From assembly GCA_016712265.1 (NCBI GenBank), contig JADJRJ010000007.1, forward strand, positions 1-24,790: a stretch of 24,790 bases of DNA, given 5' to 3'. Of the stretch, positions 1 to 7,891 are shown one piece after another. A program made the position numbers and the translations under genes. The stretch comes from Gemmatimonadota bacterium. GTDB lineage: Bacteria; Gemmatimonadota; Gemmatimonadetes; Gemmatimonadales; Gemmatimonadaceae. Position 1 is the first letter of the stretch; every line of letters starts with the position of its first letter. The notes beneath the pieces were generated by a model. It ran no database searches and was not told where the DNA came from. It saw only the letters and a program-made list of their open reading frames with translations.

Positions 1-1
1 C

Positions 2-627
2 AAGCCCAAAGGTGTGGAGCAGTACGACATGGCGCTCTGGTGGACGATGTCGCCGCGGTGATGCGCGCGCTGGGCCGTGAACGGGGCATCGTCGTGGGCA
101 CGACTGGGGCGGGGCGGTGGCCTGGGCGGTGGCGATGATGCGCCCCGCACTCGTCGAGAAGCTCATCATCCTCAACCTGCCGCACATGCGTGGCCTGCGG
201 CGAGAACTGGCCACCAATGCGGAGCAGGCGCGCAACAGCCAATACGCGCGCAATTTCCAGATGCCTGATGCGGCCAGCGCTCACGCCGGAAGGGCTGGCG
301 TCGTGGGTCACGGATGCGGCCGCCCGGCCGAAGTACGTGGAGGCCTTTCGGCGGTCGGACGCCGAGGGGATGCTCGCCTACTACAGGCAGAACTATCCGC
401 GTGAGCCCTACATGGTGGATTCATCACCGGTGACCAAGGTGCAGGCCCCGGTGTTGATGATTCATGGGCTGGGAGATCGGTACTTGCTCCCGGGGGCGCT
501 CAACGACACCTGGCGGTGGGTGGGACAGGACCTCACCATCACGACGATTCCTGGGGCGGGTCACTTTGTGCAGCACGATGCCACCGCGATGGTGAACCGG
601 ACGATCCGCATGTGGCTGGCGCGGTGA
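2..627 (+). CDS. alpha/beta hydrolase, epoxide-hydrolase-like, 5'-partial and frameshifted
   Basis: The gene runs off the left edge. Piecing frames together gives an alpha/beta hydrolase of the epoxide hydrolase type, which opens epoxides by attack of an aspartate in a nucleophile elbow. Seen: YDMALL..DDVAAVMRALGRE, then an HDWGGAV nucleophile motif around 97-118 (readable only if one base is restored), MMRPALVEKLIILNLPH, and near the end HGLGDRYLLPG and GAGHFVQHDA, which supply the acid and histidine regions. Frame changes are needed near 33, 99 and 265. The stop is TGA at 625-627. It converges on the ATPase gene ending at 701, and no terminator hairpin is visible between them. The family is clear; the substrate is not. 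The indels look like sequence errors because the encoded protein is otherwise intact. Confidence 0.8.
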
Positions 628-700
628 AGGATCCGTCGGGGTCGTGAGGCCAGCAGGCGGTGCATGGTGGCGTTGCTTTGGACGACCGCAGCTGTCGCGA

Positions 701-2170
701 CTACTTCATCCACATCGCGTCTGCGCCATACAGCGTCTCGAGGTCCCACAGGTAGACCTCAGGGCGCTCCTGCTGAATCGCCAATGCGAATTCGGGTTCG
801 AAGCCGCCGGCCGCCACCCACAGCAGTGGTGACTCCGGCTTGGCGGCCGCATGTGCCCACGCCACACCAGACCTGGTCAGTCGGTGCAGTCCCTCCATAT
901 GATGTCGATGCCACTTGGCTGAGACTGGTGTCGAGTTCCACTTGACGCCGCCGGTCATCACCCGGCCGTCGACGAGGGGGGCGACGATATCGATCTCACG
1001 CGATTGTCGCTCACTGTCCTGCCCCTCCCAACGCCCCCAATCGCTAACAAGCGGAAGGTCGCGTCGCACCCGCAACCGCTGATACCCCTGTTCGGCGACG
1101 CGCTCGAAGACGTGCCCGATGTAGCCATCGAAGAGCCCCGAGACGTGCTGGCTCCAGACGGACATCGCGTCGTTCCGCGCCAAGGCTGCCTCAAAGCGTG
1201 TGACGAAGGCATAGTAGAACGCAAAGGCCGGATCGTCGATGCGATAGCGAAATGCCGCCGTTGCCTTGGCGCCCATGTTGCGCTCGCTGCGCACGTACCC
1301 CAGGTGCATCAGCTTCTCCAGCATGCGGCGTACAACCGTATCGGCGTCCGACTGCAAGCCTGCTCGAATCTTGATCTCGGCAAACTCGGTACTGCCCACG
1401 CCGATGGCGCGCAGGATCGCCTGGTACTTGGCGACCTCGCGAAGGCCACGCTCCTGAACCAGCGCCGTCTCGATCAGCGAACGCACCTCGCCACGCGGAT
1501 CGAGCAGGAGGCGCGAAATGTTCTCGTCGAGTGTTTGATCGAGATCGAGGGCCGCGAGATAACGCGGGGTGCCGCCAAACGCCGCGTAGCAGCGCACCCT
1601 GTCTCGCAGTGATGCAAAGGGCGCCATCTCCGCGACATGGCCGTAGTCGAAGGGCTCGAGCTTGGCCTTCCAAGTGAAGCGGCCGTAGAGCGGCGCTCCA
1701 CCTTCGTCGAGGGCCTCAAGGGTCTTTACCGCCGATCCGGAAAGAATCAGGACGAAGGGGCGGTTCGGACGCTGCTGCTCCCAAACCGCATTGAGCTCTG
1801 ACGCAATGCTCCCCAGGTCCTCTGGCGTCGTCCCCCAAGTACTGGAACTCGTCGAGCACGACGACGAGGGGCTCCGGGTTCCGTACCTCGAAGAGGAGTC
1901 GAAAGACTTGCCGCCAGGTCGGGTAGTCCTCGACGTGGAGCGTGTCACCGGACCAGTCGGCCAGGTCCTGTACCAGGGTTGCGCGGTTCTGCGCCTCGGT
2001 CGTCTCGGCGCCGGTGAAGTAGAAGACCTGCTTTCCAGACCAGATGTGATTGAGGAGGTAGGTCTTCCCGATCCGTCGGCGTCCGTAGAGGAGCGCAAGC
2101 TGAGGGGTCCCCCGATCAAGGAGCGCGCGCAGTTCCTGCTGTTCCGTGTCACGGTCGACAATTCAGGCAT
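701..2170 (-). CDS. AAA-family ATPase with C-terminal DUF234-like domain, internally frameshifted
   Basis: This is a single-chain P-loop ATPase of the archaeal-type ATPase/DUF234 group; its cellular role is not established. The ATG at 2168-2170 and the last three quarters share one frame. About 2160 to 1835 reads correctly only in the neighbouring frame, giving VDRDTEQQELRALLDRG, a Walker A-like LLYGRRRIGKTYLL and a Walker B-like LVVVLDEFQYL. Back in the first frame come EDLGSIASELNAVW, the sensor-like FVLILSGSAVKTLE, a winged-helix region (EVAKYQAILRAIGVGSTEFAEI) and the C-terminal REIDIVA. One base missing near 2160 and a second change near 1835 explain this. The usual acidic residue two before the lysine of the C-terminal ExK-like motif is glycine here (GGVKW). 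A cluster of ATACTC/GAGTAT half-sites lies directly upstream. The family is confident. Confidence 0.82.
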   Translation of the reverse strand: MPELSTVTRNSRNCARSLIGGPLSLRSSTDADGSGRPTSSITSGLESRSSTSPAPRRPRRRTAQPWYRTWPTGPVTRSTSRTTRPGGKSFDSSSRYGTRSPSSSCSTSSSTWGTTPEDLGSIASELNAVWEQQRPNRPFVLILSGSAVKTLEALDEGGAPLYGRFTWKAKLEPFDYGHVAEMAPFASLRDRVRCYAAFGGTPRYLAALDLDQTLDENISRLLLDPRGEVRSLIETALVQERGLREVAKYQAILRAIGVGSTEFAEIKIRAGLQSDADTVVRRMLEKLMHLGYVRSERNMGAKATAAFRYRIDDPAFAFYYAFVTRFEAALARNDAMSVWSQHVSGLFDGYIGHVFERVAEQGYQRLRVRRDLPLVSDWGRWEGQDSERQSREIDIVAPLVDGRVMTGGVKWNSTPVSAKWHRHHMEGLHRLTRSGVAWAHAAAKPESPLLWVAAGGFEPEFALAIQQERPEVYLWDLETLYGADAMWMK

Positions 2171-2172
2171 CT

Positions 2173-2272
2173 ATACTCACAGAGAAGTACACTTCCATAT
2201 GAGTAATGCCGCCAGCCCCTACATGCAATGGTATACTCGTATGAGTATACTTGCGCGTAAGTAATGATACTC
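2173..2272. promoter_or_regulatory. AT-rich operator-like cluster of ATACTC/GAGTAT half-sites upstream of the ATPase
   Basis: Between the ATPase start (2170) and the end of the phosphoesterase gene (2309) the sequence turns AT-rich. It carries five copies of one half-site: ATACTC at 2173-2178, 2233-2238 and 2267-2272, and its inverse GAGTA(T) at 2201-2205 and 2243-2248. The central pair forms a perfect dyad at 2231-2250, GTATACTC-GTAT-GAGTATAC, with 8-base arms. A second small dyad, GAAGT-AC-ACTTC, is at 2184-2195. The arrangement suits a transcription-factor binding region for the leftward ATPase gene. The bound protein is unknown, and no regulator gene lies next to it. Confidence 0.5.
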
Positions 2273-2308
2273 CGTTGGCGCGGACTTCCGCCGGGTCGAA
2301 GCGCCTCC

Positions 2309-3074
2309 CTACGATGCCGTCGCCGCGACCGGCTTGCCCCCTGTGCGCAGGAACTCCACAAAATCCTCCGGCAACCCCGCCGCGCGCACCGCAGATGTCG
2401 CGGCCTCGATGTCATACGATACCCGCACGAACTCCACGCGCGCCTCTCCCGCGCCAAGCTCCAGGCGCACGTAGCCGGCGCGCGCATCGCCGTCCTTCGG
2501 CCGGCCGACACTTCCCGTGTTGATGAAGTGGATGCCGTCCACCGTGCGGTGCCACGGCTTGTGCGTGTGGCCACAGGCGATCGCATCACCAGCCTTGAGC
2601 CCGACCACGCTCGCCATCTTGAGGCAGAACTCGTCGGAACGATCCTCGGTCCAGTAGAGCGTGTTGAGCGTGGGCGTGCCATGCACCAGGACGAGGCGTG
2701 GCCCGGACGCGTGCCCGCCGAGTGGGTGCAGGTCGAGCGAGAAGGGAAGTCCTGCCAGCCACTGCTTGTTCGCGCCGCTCACCGTGGCGCGCGTGAACTC
2801 GTAGCTGATGTGCGAGCTCCTCCTGCCGCGGGGTCTCCGACTTGCACCCACAATGTTTGTAGTCGGTCGCGACGGTGGAGTCGTAGTTGCCGGCGATCCC
2901 GCCAATCCCGCGCTCGCGCAATCGTGCGATCACCTCGTTGGGGAACGCGGAGTACCCGACGAGGTCGCCGAGGTGATAGATCGCGTCGATATCTCCCCGA
3001 TGATCGATGTCGTGCAGCACGGCATCGAGCGCATGGAGGTTGGCATGGATATCGGAGATCAGCGCGTAGCGCAT
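2309..3074 (-). CDS. metallophosphoesterase, YfcE-like, frameshifted
   Basis: A calcineurin-like phosphoesterase of the small bacterial YfcE/MJ0936 type, which uses two metal ions to hydrolyse phosphodiesters. The ATG at 3072-3074 is preceded by AGGAG at good spacing. The metal-ligand motifs appear in order: SDIHANLHAL near the N-terminus, HLGDLVGYSAFPNEV, GNYDS, then VLVHGTP and GHTHKPWHRT, followed by INTGSVGRPKDGD. The frame changes near 2815, between KSETPRQEEL and SYEFTRATVSG; the two halves join into a normal single-domain protein of about 250 residues, so an indel error is likely. It precedes the DUF234 ATPase on the same strand with a 138-base gap holding operator-like repeats, so the two are probably separate units. 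The physiological substrate cannot be told. Confidence 0.85.
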
Positions 3075-3172
3075 GTGGTGGCTCCTGTGGCGCTGGAATC
3101 TACCGCTGTCCGCGCGACGGTTCGATTCCCGCGAATGTCACGGAACGCCGATCGCACGGACGCCAGGAGTCG

Positions 3173-3893
3173 TCAGCACTTTCGGGCCCGATGATCCTGC
3201 GGGCGGCAGGCAAAGCCGTCCACATGCCACAACCCGCGCCGTTCCCGCTCCGCCGCACGCTCGGCGGCCTCGAACTTCGCCGCGTATCGAGAGGTGGCCG
3301 GGAACGGCAGCGCCGCGGCCCATCCCTGGCGGACCATCTGCCAGTTCACCATCTCGCCGTTGTGCCAGACGTAGGCCAACACTCGATCGTACTGGTCTCG
3401 CGCGGTGTTGTCGGACTCGAGTCGCACGGTATCGCCAACGACAAGCAGTGAGGCGAGCGCGGCCGTGGCCGCCGAGCCGTGAGGCTCCTGCGTACGCTCC
3501 GGGGCGTCCATCCCAATCGGACGAATCGTGCCAACCCCGGCACAATCGAACGTGTCACCGTCTATGATCCGAAACCGTGCAGGAGACGGAGAGGCTGGCT
3601 GGCATCGTTGGAGGTGCGAGGTCCGCCGCGCGCGATTCGCCAGGAAACCCGGCGAATTCCTGCGCCGGTGTCGCAGCTGAACACCTCCGCCCACCGTTGG
3701 ATCGATGTCCCCGCGCGACCGCCTGCGCCTCTGACAGGTACTCGCCTCGTGTCGTGCTGCCATAGAACTCGGTGCCCCGACAGTGGTAGACGCCGGAGCG
3801 CGTGTTCACCCACACACTGTCGGTGCCCTGTGCAGACAGTGGCGCCGACAGGCTCACGAAGGCGAAGAACGCGACGAGGCACGGTGTGCGCAT
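3173..3893 (-). CDS. secreted staphylococcal-nuclease-like protein, frameshifted
   Basis: A predicted exported thermonuclease-family protein. The start at 3893 gives MRTPCLVAFFAFVSLSAPLSAQ, a short signal peptide with a likely cut after LSA. An N-terminal module follows: VWVNTRSGVYHCRGTEFYGS, then RGEYLSEAQA and a late cysteine (RRC). After a linker the frame changes near 3590, and an SNase domain follows: FRIIDGDTFDCAGVGTIRPI, GMDAPERTQ, DQYDRVLAYVW, and W-rich GMVNWQMVRQGWA, ending AERERRGLW. The family normally cuts DNA or RNA with a calcium ion held by aspartates; the D of IIDGDTF and the R of DRVLAYV match that pattern. An ATG 48 bases upstream (3941) is possible, but its extension would spoil the signal peptide. 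Divergent from the SnoaL-like gene, with 80 bases between. Confidence 0.82.
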
Positions 3894-3973
3894 GAGAACG
3901 TTACGAGTCAGTGATTTGACGGCGGTGTGAGTTCCGTGCACCTTGCTGCCCCCTTCAACGTCGAGCCACGGAA

Positions 3974-4339
3974 ATGACCACGCAGGAGATCGGCACGCAA
4001 CTCATCGCCTTGTGCCGTGAGGGCAAGAACATCGAGGCGATCAACACGTTCTACGCCGATGACGTGGTGAGCGTCGAGGCCGGTGGGCCGCCCGGGATGG
4101 ACCGCACGACGCATGGAAAGGCTGGTGTGATCGGCAAGAACCAGTGGTGGGTCGAGAACCACGAGATTCATGGCGCGTCGAGCGAGGGGCCGTTCCCGCA
4201 TGACGATCGCTTTGCCGTCCGGTGGACCTATGACGTGACCCACAAGCCCAACGGGCAGCGGTTCACGATGAACGAGGTCGCGCTCTACACCGTGAAGGAC
4301 GGCAAGATCGTGCGGGAGGAGTTCTTCTACGCGATGTAG
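3974..4339 (+). CDS. SnoaL-like / nuclear transport factor 2 family protein
   Basis: An intact 121-residue protein starting MTTQEIGTQLIALCREGKNI and ending EEFFYAM. The pattern is that of SnoaL-like folds: an N-terminal helix, a FYADDVVSVEAGGPP strand-turn, a WWVENHEIHG helix-strand, then paired strands DRFAVRWTYDVT, FTMNEVALYTV and GKIVREEFFY. Members are small cone-shaped proteins that act as isomerases, hydrolases or ligand binders, so no reaction can be assigned. No signal peptide is seen; it should be cytoplasmic. It is transcribed away from the secreted nuclease and ends 23 bases before a strong hairpin shared with the convergent gene at 4416. It is one of the few genes in this half of the window with no frame disruption. 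Confidence 0.88.
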   Translation: MTTQEIGTQLIALCREGKNIEAINTFYADDVVSVEAGGPPGMDRTTHGKAGVIGKNQWWVENHEIHGASSEGPFPHDDRFAVRWTYDVTHKPNGQRFTMNEVALYTVKDGKIVREEFFYAM

Positions 4340-4362
4340 CCTCGCCCGTTCGGGGCAACAGA

Positions 4363-4391
4363 AAGGGGACGGCCGCGGTGGCCGTCCCCTT
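4363..4391. terminator. bidirectional transcription terminator hairpin
   Basis: A perfect 12-base stem, AAGGGGACGGCC at 4363-4374 and GGCCGTCCCCTT at 4380-4391, with the loop GCGGT. It lies between the convergent SnoaL-like gene (stop at 4339) and the exported protein gene (stop at 4416). The A-rich left flank and T-containing right flank let it act in both directions. Confidence 0.85.
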
Positions 4392-4415
4392 CGTGTTTGA
4401 CTGCTACCCGCGTGA

Positions 4416-4784
4416 TTACTTGCGCTTGGCCGAGTAGGGGAACTCGCCCATTCCTTCGGCGACGATCTTCCCTTGCAGGTTGTCCTTGTCCTTAAGGGCG
4501 CCGATGCCCGTGAGGTTGATCATCTGGCCACCGGCGTCGATGGCGAAGGCGAGGAAGAGCGAGTCGCCCTTGGCGAAGCCCGCGACCTGCGCGCTGCCGA
4601 CCTCGGACTCGAACGTCCCGCTGATGCTGTCCGCCTTCTGCTCGAGGGTGAGGGTGGACGCCATGGCGCCCTGGGGCCCATCGACGACCACATCCCAGGC
4701 GCCGGTGAAGTTGGCGAATGCGGTGGCGGCCATGGTGCTGGCGGCGACGGCCACGGTGAGAACGATCGCAGAGATTCGACGCAT
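4416..4784 (-). CDS. small exported protein, unknown function
   Basis: A 122-residue protein. The ATG at 4782-4784 begins a clear signal peptide, MRRISAIVLTVAVAASTMA, followed by ATAFANFTGAW, so the cut is probably after AFA. The mature part is mostly alternating hydrophobic and polar residues with glycine turns: WDVVVDGPQGAMASTLTLEQ, DSISGTFESEVG, SLFLAFAIDAGGQMINLTG, DNLQGKIVAEGMGEF and a lysine-rich end. It resembles the many small beta-barrel-like proteins that start with a G-x-W-x2 strand and contain an S(I/L)SG(T/K) repeat, often annotated only as hypothetical. No catalytic residues stand out. An upstream in-frame extension exists but lacks a sensible start. It faces the terminator at 4363 and is divergent from the membrane protein at 4953. 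Confidence 0.78.
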   Translation of the reverse strand: MRRISAIVLTVAVAASTMAATAFANFTGAWDVVVDGPQGAMASTLTLEQKADSISGTFESEVGSAQVAGFAKGDSLFLAFAIDAGGQMINLTGIGALKDKDNLQGKIVAEGMGEFPYSAKRK

Positions 4785-4952
4785 GGTGGGATCAGAAGGG
4801 GTGAATACGGCTGGGCTGGCCGGGAACCGACCCGGTGAATAGTGGCACGGCCGGCCCCGGGACGGGAGTCGCCTGACGGCGCCCGGCCCCCGGAGCGCCA
4901 CTTTGTAACCGGGGGAGGGCCGAAAGTGCCGCCCCGGGAGGTACGCGGATTC

Positions 4953-5288
4953 ATGCCCCATCGTTTCGCCCTGATCGCGGTCAAGCTGGTCCATACCCTG
5001 GCCTGGGCCGTGTTTGCCGGCTGTATCCTGGCGATCCCGGTCTACGCATGGCGGCGGGAGCTGGGGGTGGCGGCCTGGCTGATCGGGATCGTGATGGTGG
5101 AGGTGGTGGTGCTGGCGGCGAACGGGATGCGCTGTCCGCTGACGGCCGTGGCGGCGCGGTACACCCCGGAGCGGCAGGACAACTTCGACATCTACCTGCC
5201 GTTGTGGCTGGCGCGTTACAACAAGCAGGTGTTCGGGTCGCTCTTTGCTGGTGGGTTGGTGTTCACGCTGGTGCGGTGGTGGTGGTGA
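4953..5288 (+). CDS. small integral membrane protein, unknown function
   Basis: A 111-residue membrane protein. The ATG at 4953-4955 follows a GGGAGG purine run about 12 bases upstream. Three hydrophobic segments are visible: FALIAVKLVHTLAWAVFAGC (about residues 5-28), a central AAWLIGIVMVEVVVLAA (about 38-56), and a C-terminal FGSLFAGGLVFTLVRWWW. Between the second and third lies a conserved-looking stretch NGMRCPLTAVAARYTPERQ, then FDIYLPLWLARYN. The C-P-L-T motif followed by a Y/F-D-I-Y-L-P stretch recurs in uncharacterised small bacterial membrane proteins, but I cannot assign a function. An earlier in-frame ATG (4842) would put a non-hydrophobic tail before the first segment and is less likely. 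The stop lies 106 bases before the GTG of the next gene. Confidence 0.75.
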   Translation: MPHRFALIAVKLVHTLAWAVFAGCILAIPVYAWRRELGVAAWLIGIVMVEVVVLAANGMRCPLTAVAARYTPERQDNFDIYLPLWLARYNKQVFGSLFAGGLVFTLVRWWW

Positions 5289-5394
5289 GGCGGGGTCGCC
5301 GCTGCCGGTGCCACATCTCGCCACTGGACGGCGGCGGTCCCGCGGACTTTGTTGTGCGGAGCAGGCCACCTTTGGCCATTTGTCCCACGAGGTT

Positions 5395-6855
5395 GTGACC
5401 GCACCATCCCTCACCAAGCGCGACATCCTTGCCGGGCTCCAGTGTCATCGCCTCCTCTGGTGGCAACGGCACGAGCCCGACGCCAAAGAGTTGCAGCCGG
5501 ATCGCGTCCTGCAAGATCTCTTCGACCAGGGCCGCCAGGTCGGTGAGCTCGCGCGCGCGGCATTTCCCGGAGGCGTGTTGATTGCCCCGGGTTCCCGCGA
5601 GGAGCGCACCCAGCGCACGGCGGAAGCGATCGCCGACGGTGCCGCGGCCATATTCGAAGGGGCGTTCATGGCCGACGGCCTGTTCGTCGCCTGCGACGTG
5701 TTGGTGCGCGACGGCGATGCGTGGCACCTCATCGAGGTGAAGTCGTCCACGTCGCAGAAGGATGAGCACATCACGGATGTCGCGGTGCAGGCGCATGTCC
5801 TCGGCCGCAACGGCATCCAGCTCGGTCGCATGGACGTGATGCACCTCAGCAAGGAGTTCCGGCATCCTGCTACGGGCGATTTGTTCGCGCGCACCGACAC
5901 CACGGGCGAAGCGAGCGAGCAGCGGGAGCGAATCCCGGAGGCGTTGCGGCGCCACCTGCAAGTGCTCGAGGGATCGTTGCCCGATGTCCCGATCGGGCTG
6001 CACTGCGCCGAGCCGCGGGAGTGTCCGTTCTACGATCGGTGCTGGCCGGACGATGAGTGGCACATCGCCAACCTCTACAACGTCGGGCCGAAGAAGGCCG
6101 CCACGTTCATGAGCGCGGGGGTGCACTCCATTCGCGACCTGTCCGAGAAGGACAAGAAGAATTTCACGGTCCGCCGGCAGGTGCGCGCCATGGACGAAGG
6201 GCGGTGCCTGGTCGAGCCAACGTTAGGCGCCGCCCTTGCCGTGCTCGACGTAGAGCCGCTCGGCTTTCTCGACTTCGAGACGATCTCGCGGGCCGTCCCG
6301 GTGTGGGATGGCATGGCCCCGTGGGGGATGGCGGCGGCCCAGTTCTCCTACCACGAGACAAAGCCCGGCGGCGGCTATCGGCATGCGCAGCACCTGGCCG
6401 AAGGGCCGCAGGACGCTCGCCCGCTCATCGCCGAGCGTTTGGTGGAGGCGACGCAGCATGCGGTGAAGGTAGTGACGTATTCGGCGTTCGAGAAAACCCG
6501 CATCCGGGAGCTGACGCGGGTGGTGCCGGCGCTGGCGCCGGAGCTCGAGGCACTGGAGGCCAAGTTGGTCGACCTGCTGCCCATCGTCAGGGACAATGTG
6601 TACGAGCCGCGGTTCCGGGGGTCGTTCTCGCTCAAGTACGTGTTGCCGGCGCTGGTGCCGGAATTGACGTACGAGGACCTGGTGATCGCGAACGGGATGG
6701 TGGCGAGCGTGGAGATCGCGCGGTTGTTGTTCGTGGCGGATCGGGTGCCGGCGGAGGAGAAGGAGCGGGTGCGGAAGGACCTGCTGGCGTATTGCGAGCG
6801 GGATACGTGGGGGATGGTGCGGCTGGTGGAGGTGTTGAGGGGGATGGCTGCGTGA
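5395..6855 (+). CDS. Cas4-like PD-(D/E)XK nuclease fused to DEDD exonuclease-like domain (DUF2779)
   Basis: An intact protein of 486 residues from the GTG at 5395. The N-terminal half is Cas4/RecB-like: C17 (GLQCHRLLW), D101 (ACDVLVRDGD), E114-x-K116 (IEVKSS), then C204, C210 and C216 (CAEPRECPFYDRCW). The four cysteines fit an iron-sulfur cluster, and D101/E114/K116 fit the nuclease centre. The C-terminal half is RNase H-like with D293-F-E295 (FLDFET) and YCERDTWGM (about 466-473), the first and last acidic motifs of a DEDD exonuclease; this is the region called DUF2779. A short helical piece with NVGPKKAATFMSAG and IRDLS between them resembles helix-hairpin-helix. The expected action is metal-dependent DNA cleavage or resection. 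Upstream in-frame sequence lacks family features, which decides the start. dinD follows 138 bases downstream. Confidence 0.85.
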   Translation: MTAPSLTKRDILAGLQCHRLLWWQRHEPDAKELQPDRVLQDLFDQGRQVGELARAAFPGGVLIAPGSREERTQRTAEAIADGAAAIFEGAFMADGLFVACDVLVRDGDAWHLIEVKSSTSQKDEHITDVAVQAHVLGRNGIQLGRMDVMHLSKEFRHPATGDLFARTDTTGEASEQRERIPEALRRHLQVLEGSLPDVPIGLHCAEPRECPFYDRCWPDDEWHIANLYNVGPKKAATFMSAGVHSIRDLSEKDKKNFTVRRQVRAMDEGRCLVEPTLGAALAVLDVEPLGFLDFETISRAVPVWDGMAPWGMAAAQFSYHETKPGGGYRHAQHLAEGPQDARPLIAERLVEATQHAVKVVTYSAFEKTRIRELTRVVPALAPELEALEAKLVDLLPIVRDNVYEPRFRGSFSLKYVLPALVPELTYEDLVIANGMVASVEIARLLFVADRVPAEEKERVRKDLLAYCERDTWGMVRLVEVLRGMAA

Positions 6856-6879
6856 GCCACGGGAGCGCCCCCGACCATT

Positions 6880-6898
6880 GAACACCTGCCACTTGTTC
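6880..6898. promoter_or_regulatory. weak dyad GAACA-N9-TGTTC upstream of dinD
   Basis: GAACA (6880-6884) and TGTTC (6894-6898) form an inverted repeat 96 bases before the dinD start. The half-sites are those of many LexA boxes, but the 9-base gap is wider than the 4-base gap of the Bacillus/actinobacterial box, so LexA binding is doubtful. It is recorded because dinD genes are classically damage-inducible. Confidence 0.2.
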
Positions 6899-6993
6899 CT
6901 GGTCAGCCGGCGGGTGGATACTGTGTGAAGCGTGTTTGATCGGTACGCTCGGCGTCGATCCGCATTCTCACGATACGGTGGAGTGGGAGATTC

Positions 6994-7872
6994 ATGGAGA
7001 TGACGCGAGAAGGGCGGCCGACGTTCGAGGAGCTTCGGCGCGAGAACCAGCATGGGGCGGAGTACTGGAGCGCCCGGGAGCTGCAGCCTCTGCTGGGTTA
7101 TTCGCAGTGGCGCCGGTTTGAACAGGCCATCCAGCGCGCGCGGGAGTCGTGTGCGCAGTCTGGAAACGAGCCAGACAACCATTTTGCCGGCGCCGGCAAA
7201 ATGGTCCCGCTGGGCTCAGGAAGCGTTCGGGATGTGGACGATGTCCACCTGTCCCGGTTCGCCTGTTACCTGATCGCCCAGAACGGTGACCCACGAAAGC
7301 CACAGATCGCGCTGGCCCAGAAGTACTTCGCGATCCAGACGCGGCGCCAGGAGCTTTCGGACCAACTGAGGGCTGACCATGAGCGTCTGGAATTGCGCCG
7401 AGAGGTCGCGGAGGAGTTCAAGGCGCTCTCCGGTGCGGCCCAGGATGCCGGTGTCCAGAGCCGCATGTTTGGCGTATTCCACGATGCGGGCTACAAGGGC
7501 CTCTACGGCGGGCTCGGCCGCGAAGCGATCAAGCGCCACAAGGGGATAACGGAGAAAGAGCACCTGATGGATCGCATGAACGCCACTGAGCTCGCGGCCA
7601 ATCAGTTCCGGATGACCCAGACCCGGGACAAGCTGGCGCGGGATCGGGTGAAGGACCAACAGGCCGCCATCCGCACGCACGAAGACGTGGGCAAGGAGGT
7701 GCGTGCCGCCATTGGCCGCATTGGCGGCACCATGCCGGAGTCGATCGCGCCTGATGAGCCCATCGCGCAAGTAGAGCGGCGTGTGAAGTCGACGACTCCC
7801 AAACTCGAACTGGACGGGCGGGATGCGGTGGGTTTACGCGGCGGCGCGCCCGTCAAGGCCGACGACGCCTGA
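6994..7872 (+). CDS. dinD: DNA damage-inducible protein DinD
   Basis: An intact 292-residue protein with the hallmarks of DinD: an N-terminal BRO-N-like domain (PTFEELRRENQHGAEYWSAR, then LQPLLGYSQWRRFEQAI and DDVHLSRFACYLIAQNGDP, followed by AQKYFAIQTRRQEL) and a helical C-terminal half (RMFGVFHDAGYKGLYGGLG, then ITEKEHLMDRMNATELAANQ). In E. coli DinD is made in the SOS response and inhibits RecA strand-exchange filaments; that is known for the family, not shown here. The ATG at 6994 has GGAG/GGGAG about 8-13 bases upstream; a second ATG at 7000 is possible. The last 30 or so residues are poorly conserved-looking and hydrophilic. It sits between a Cas4-like nuclease on the same strand and a convergent ASCH gene, which fits a DNA-damage or defence neighbourhood. 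Confidence 0.92.
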   Translation: MEMTREGRPTFEELRRENQHGAEYWSARELQPLLGYSQWRRFEQAIQRARESCAQSGNEPDNHFAGAGKMVPLGSGSVRDVDDVHLSRFACYLIAQNGDPRKPQIALAQKYFAIQTRRQELSDQLRADHERLELRREVAEEFKALSGAAQDAGVQSRMFGVFHDAGYKGLYGGLGREAIKRHKGITEKEHLMDRMNATELAANQFRMTQTRDKLARDRVKDQQAAIRTHEDVGKEVRAAIGRIGGTMPESIAPDEPIAQVERRVKSTTPKLELDGRDAVGLRGGAPVKADDA

Positions 7873-7891
7873 CGGTTCGGCTCCATCCCCA

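Noticed and set aside
6223..7182. Long open frame on the - strand opposite the 5395 nuclease and dinD
   Set aside because: It overlaps two confidently recognised genes and has an arginine/proline/histidine-rich composition with no family motif, typical of an antisense shadow.
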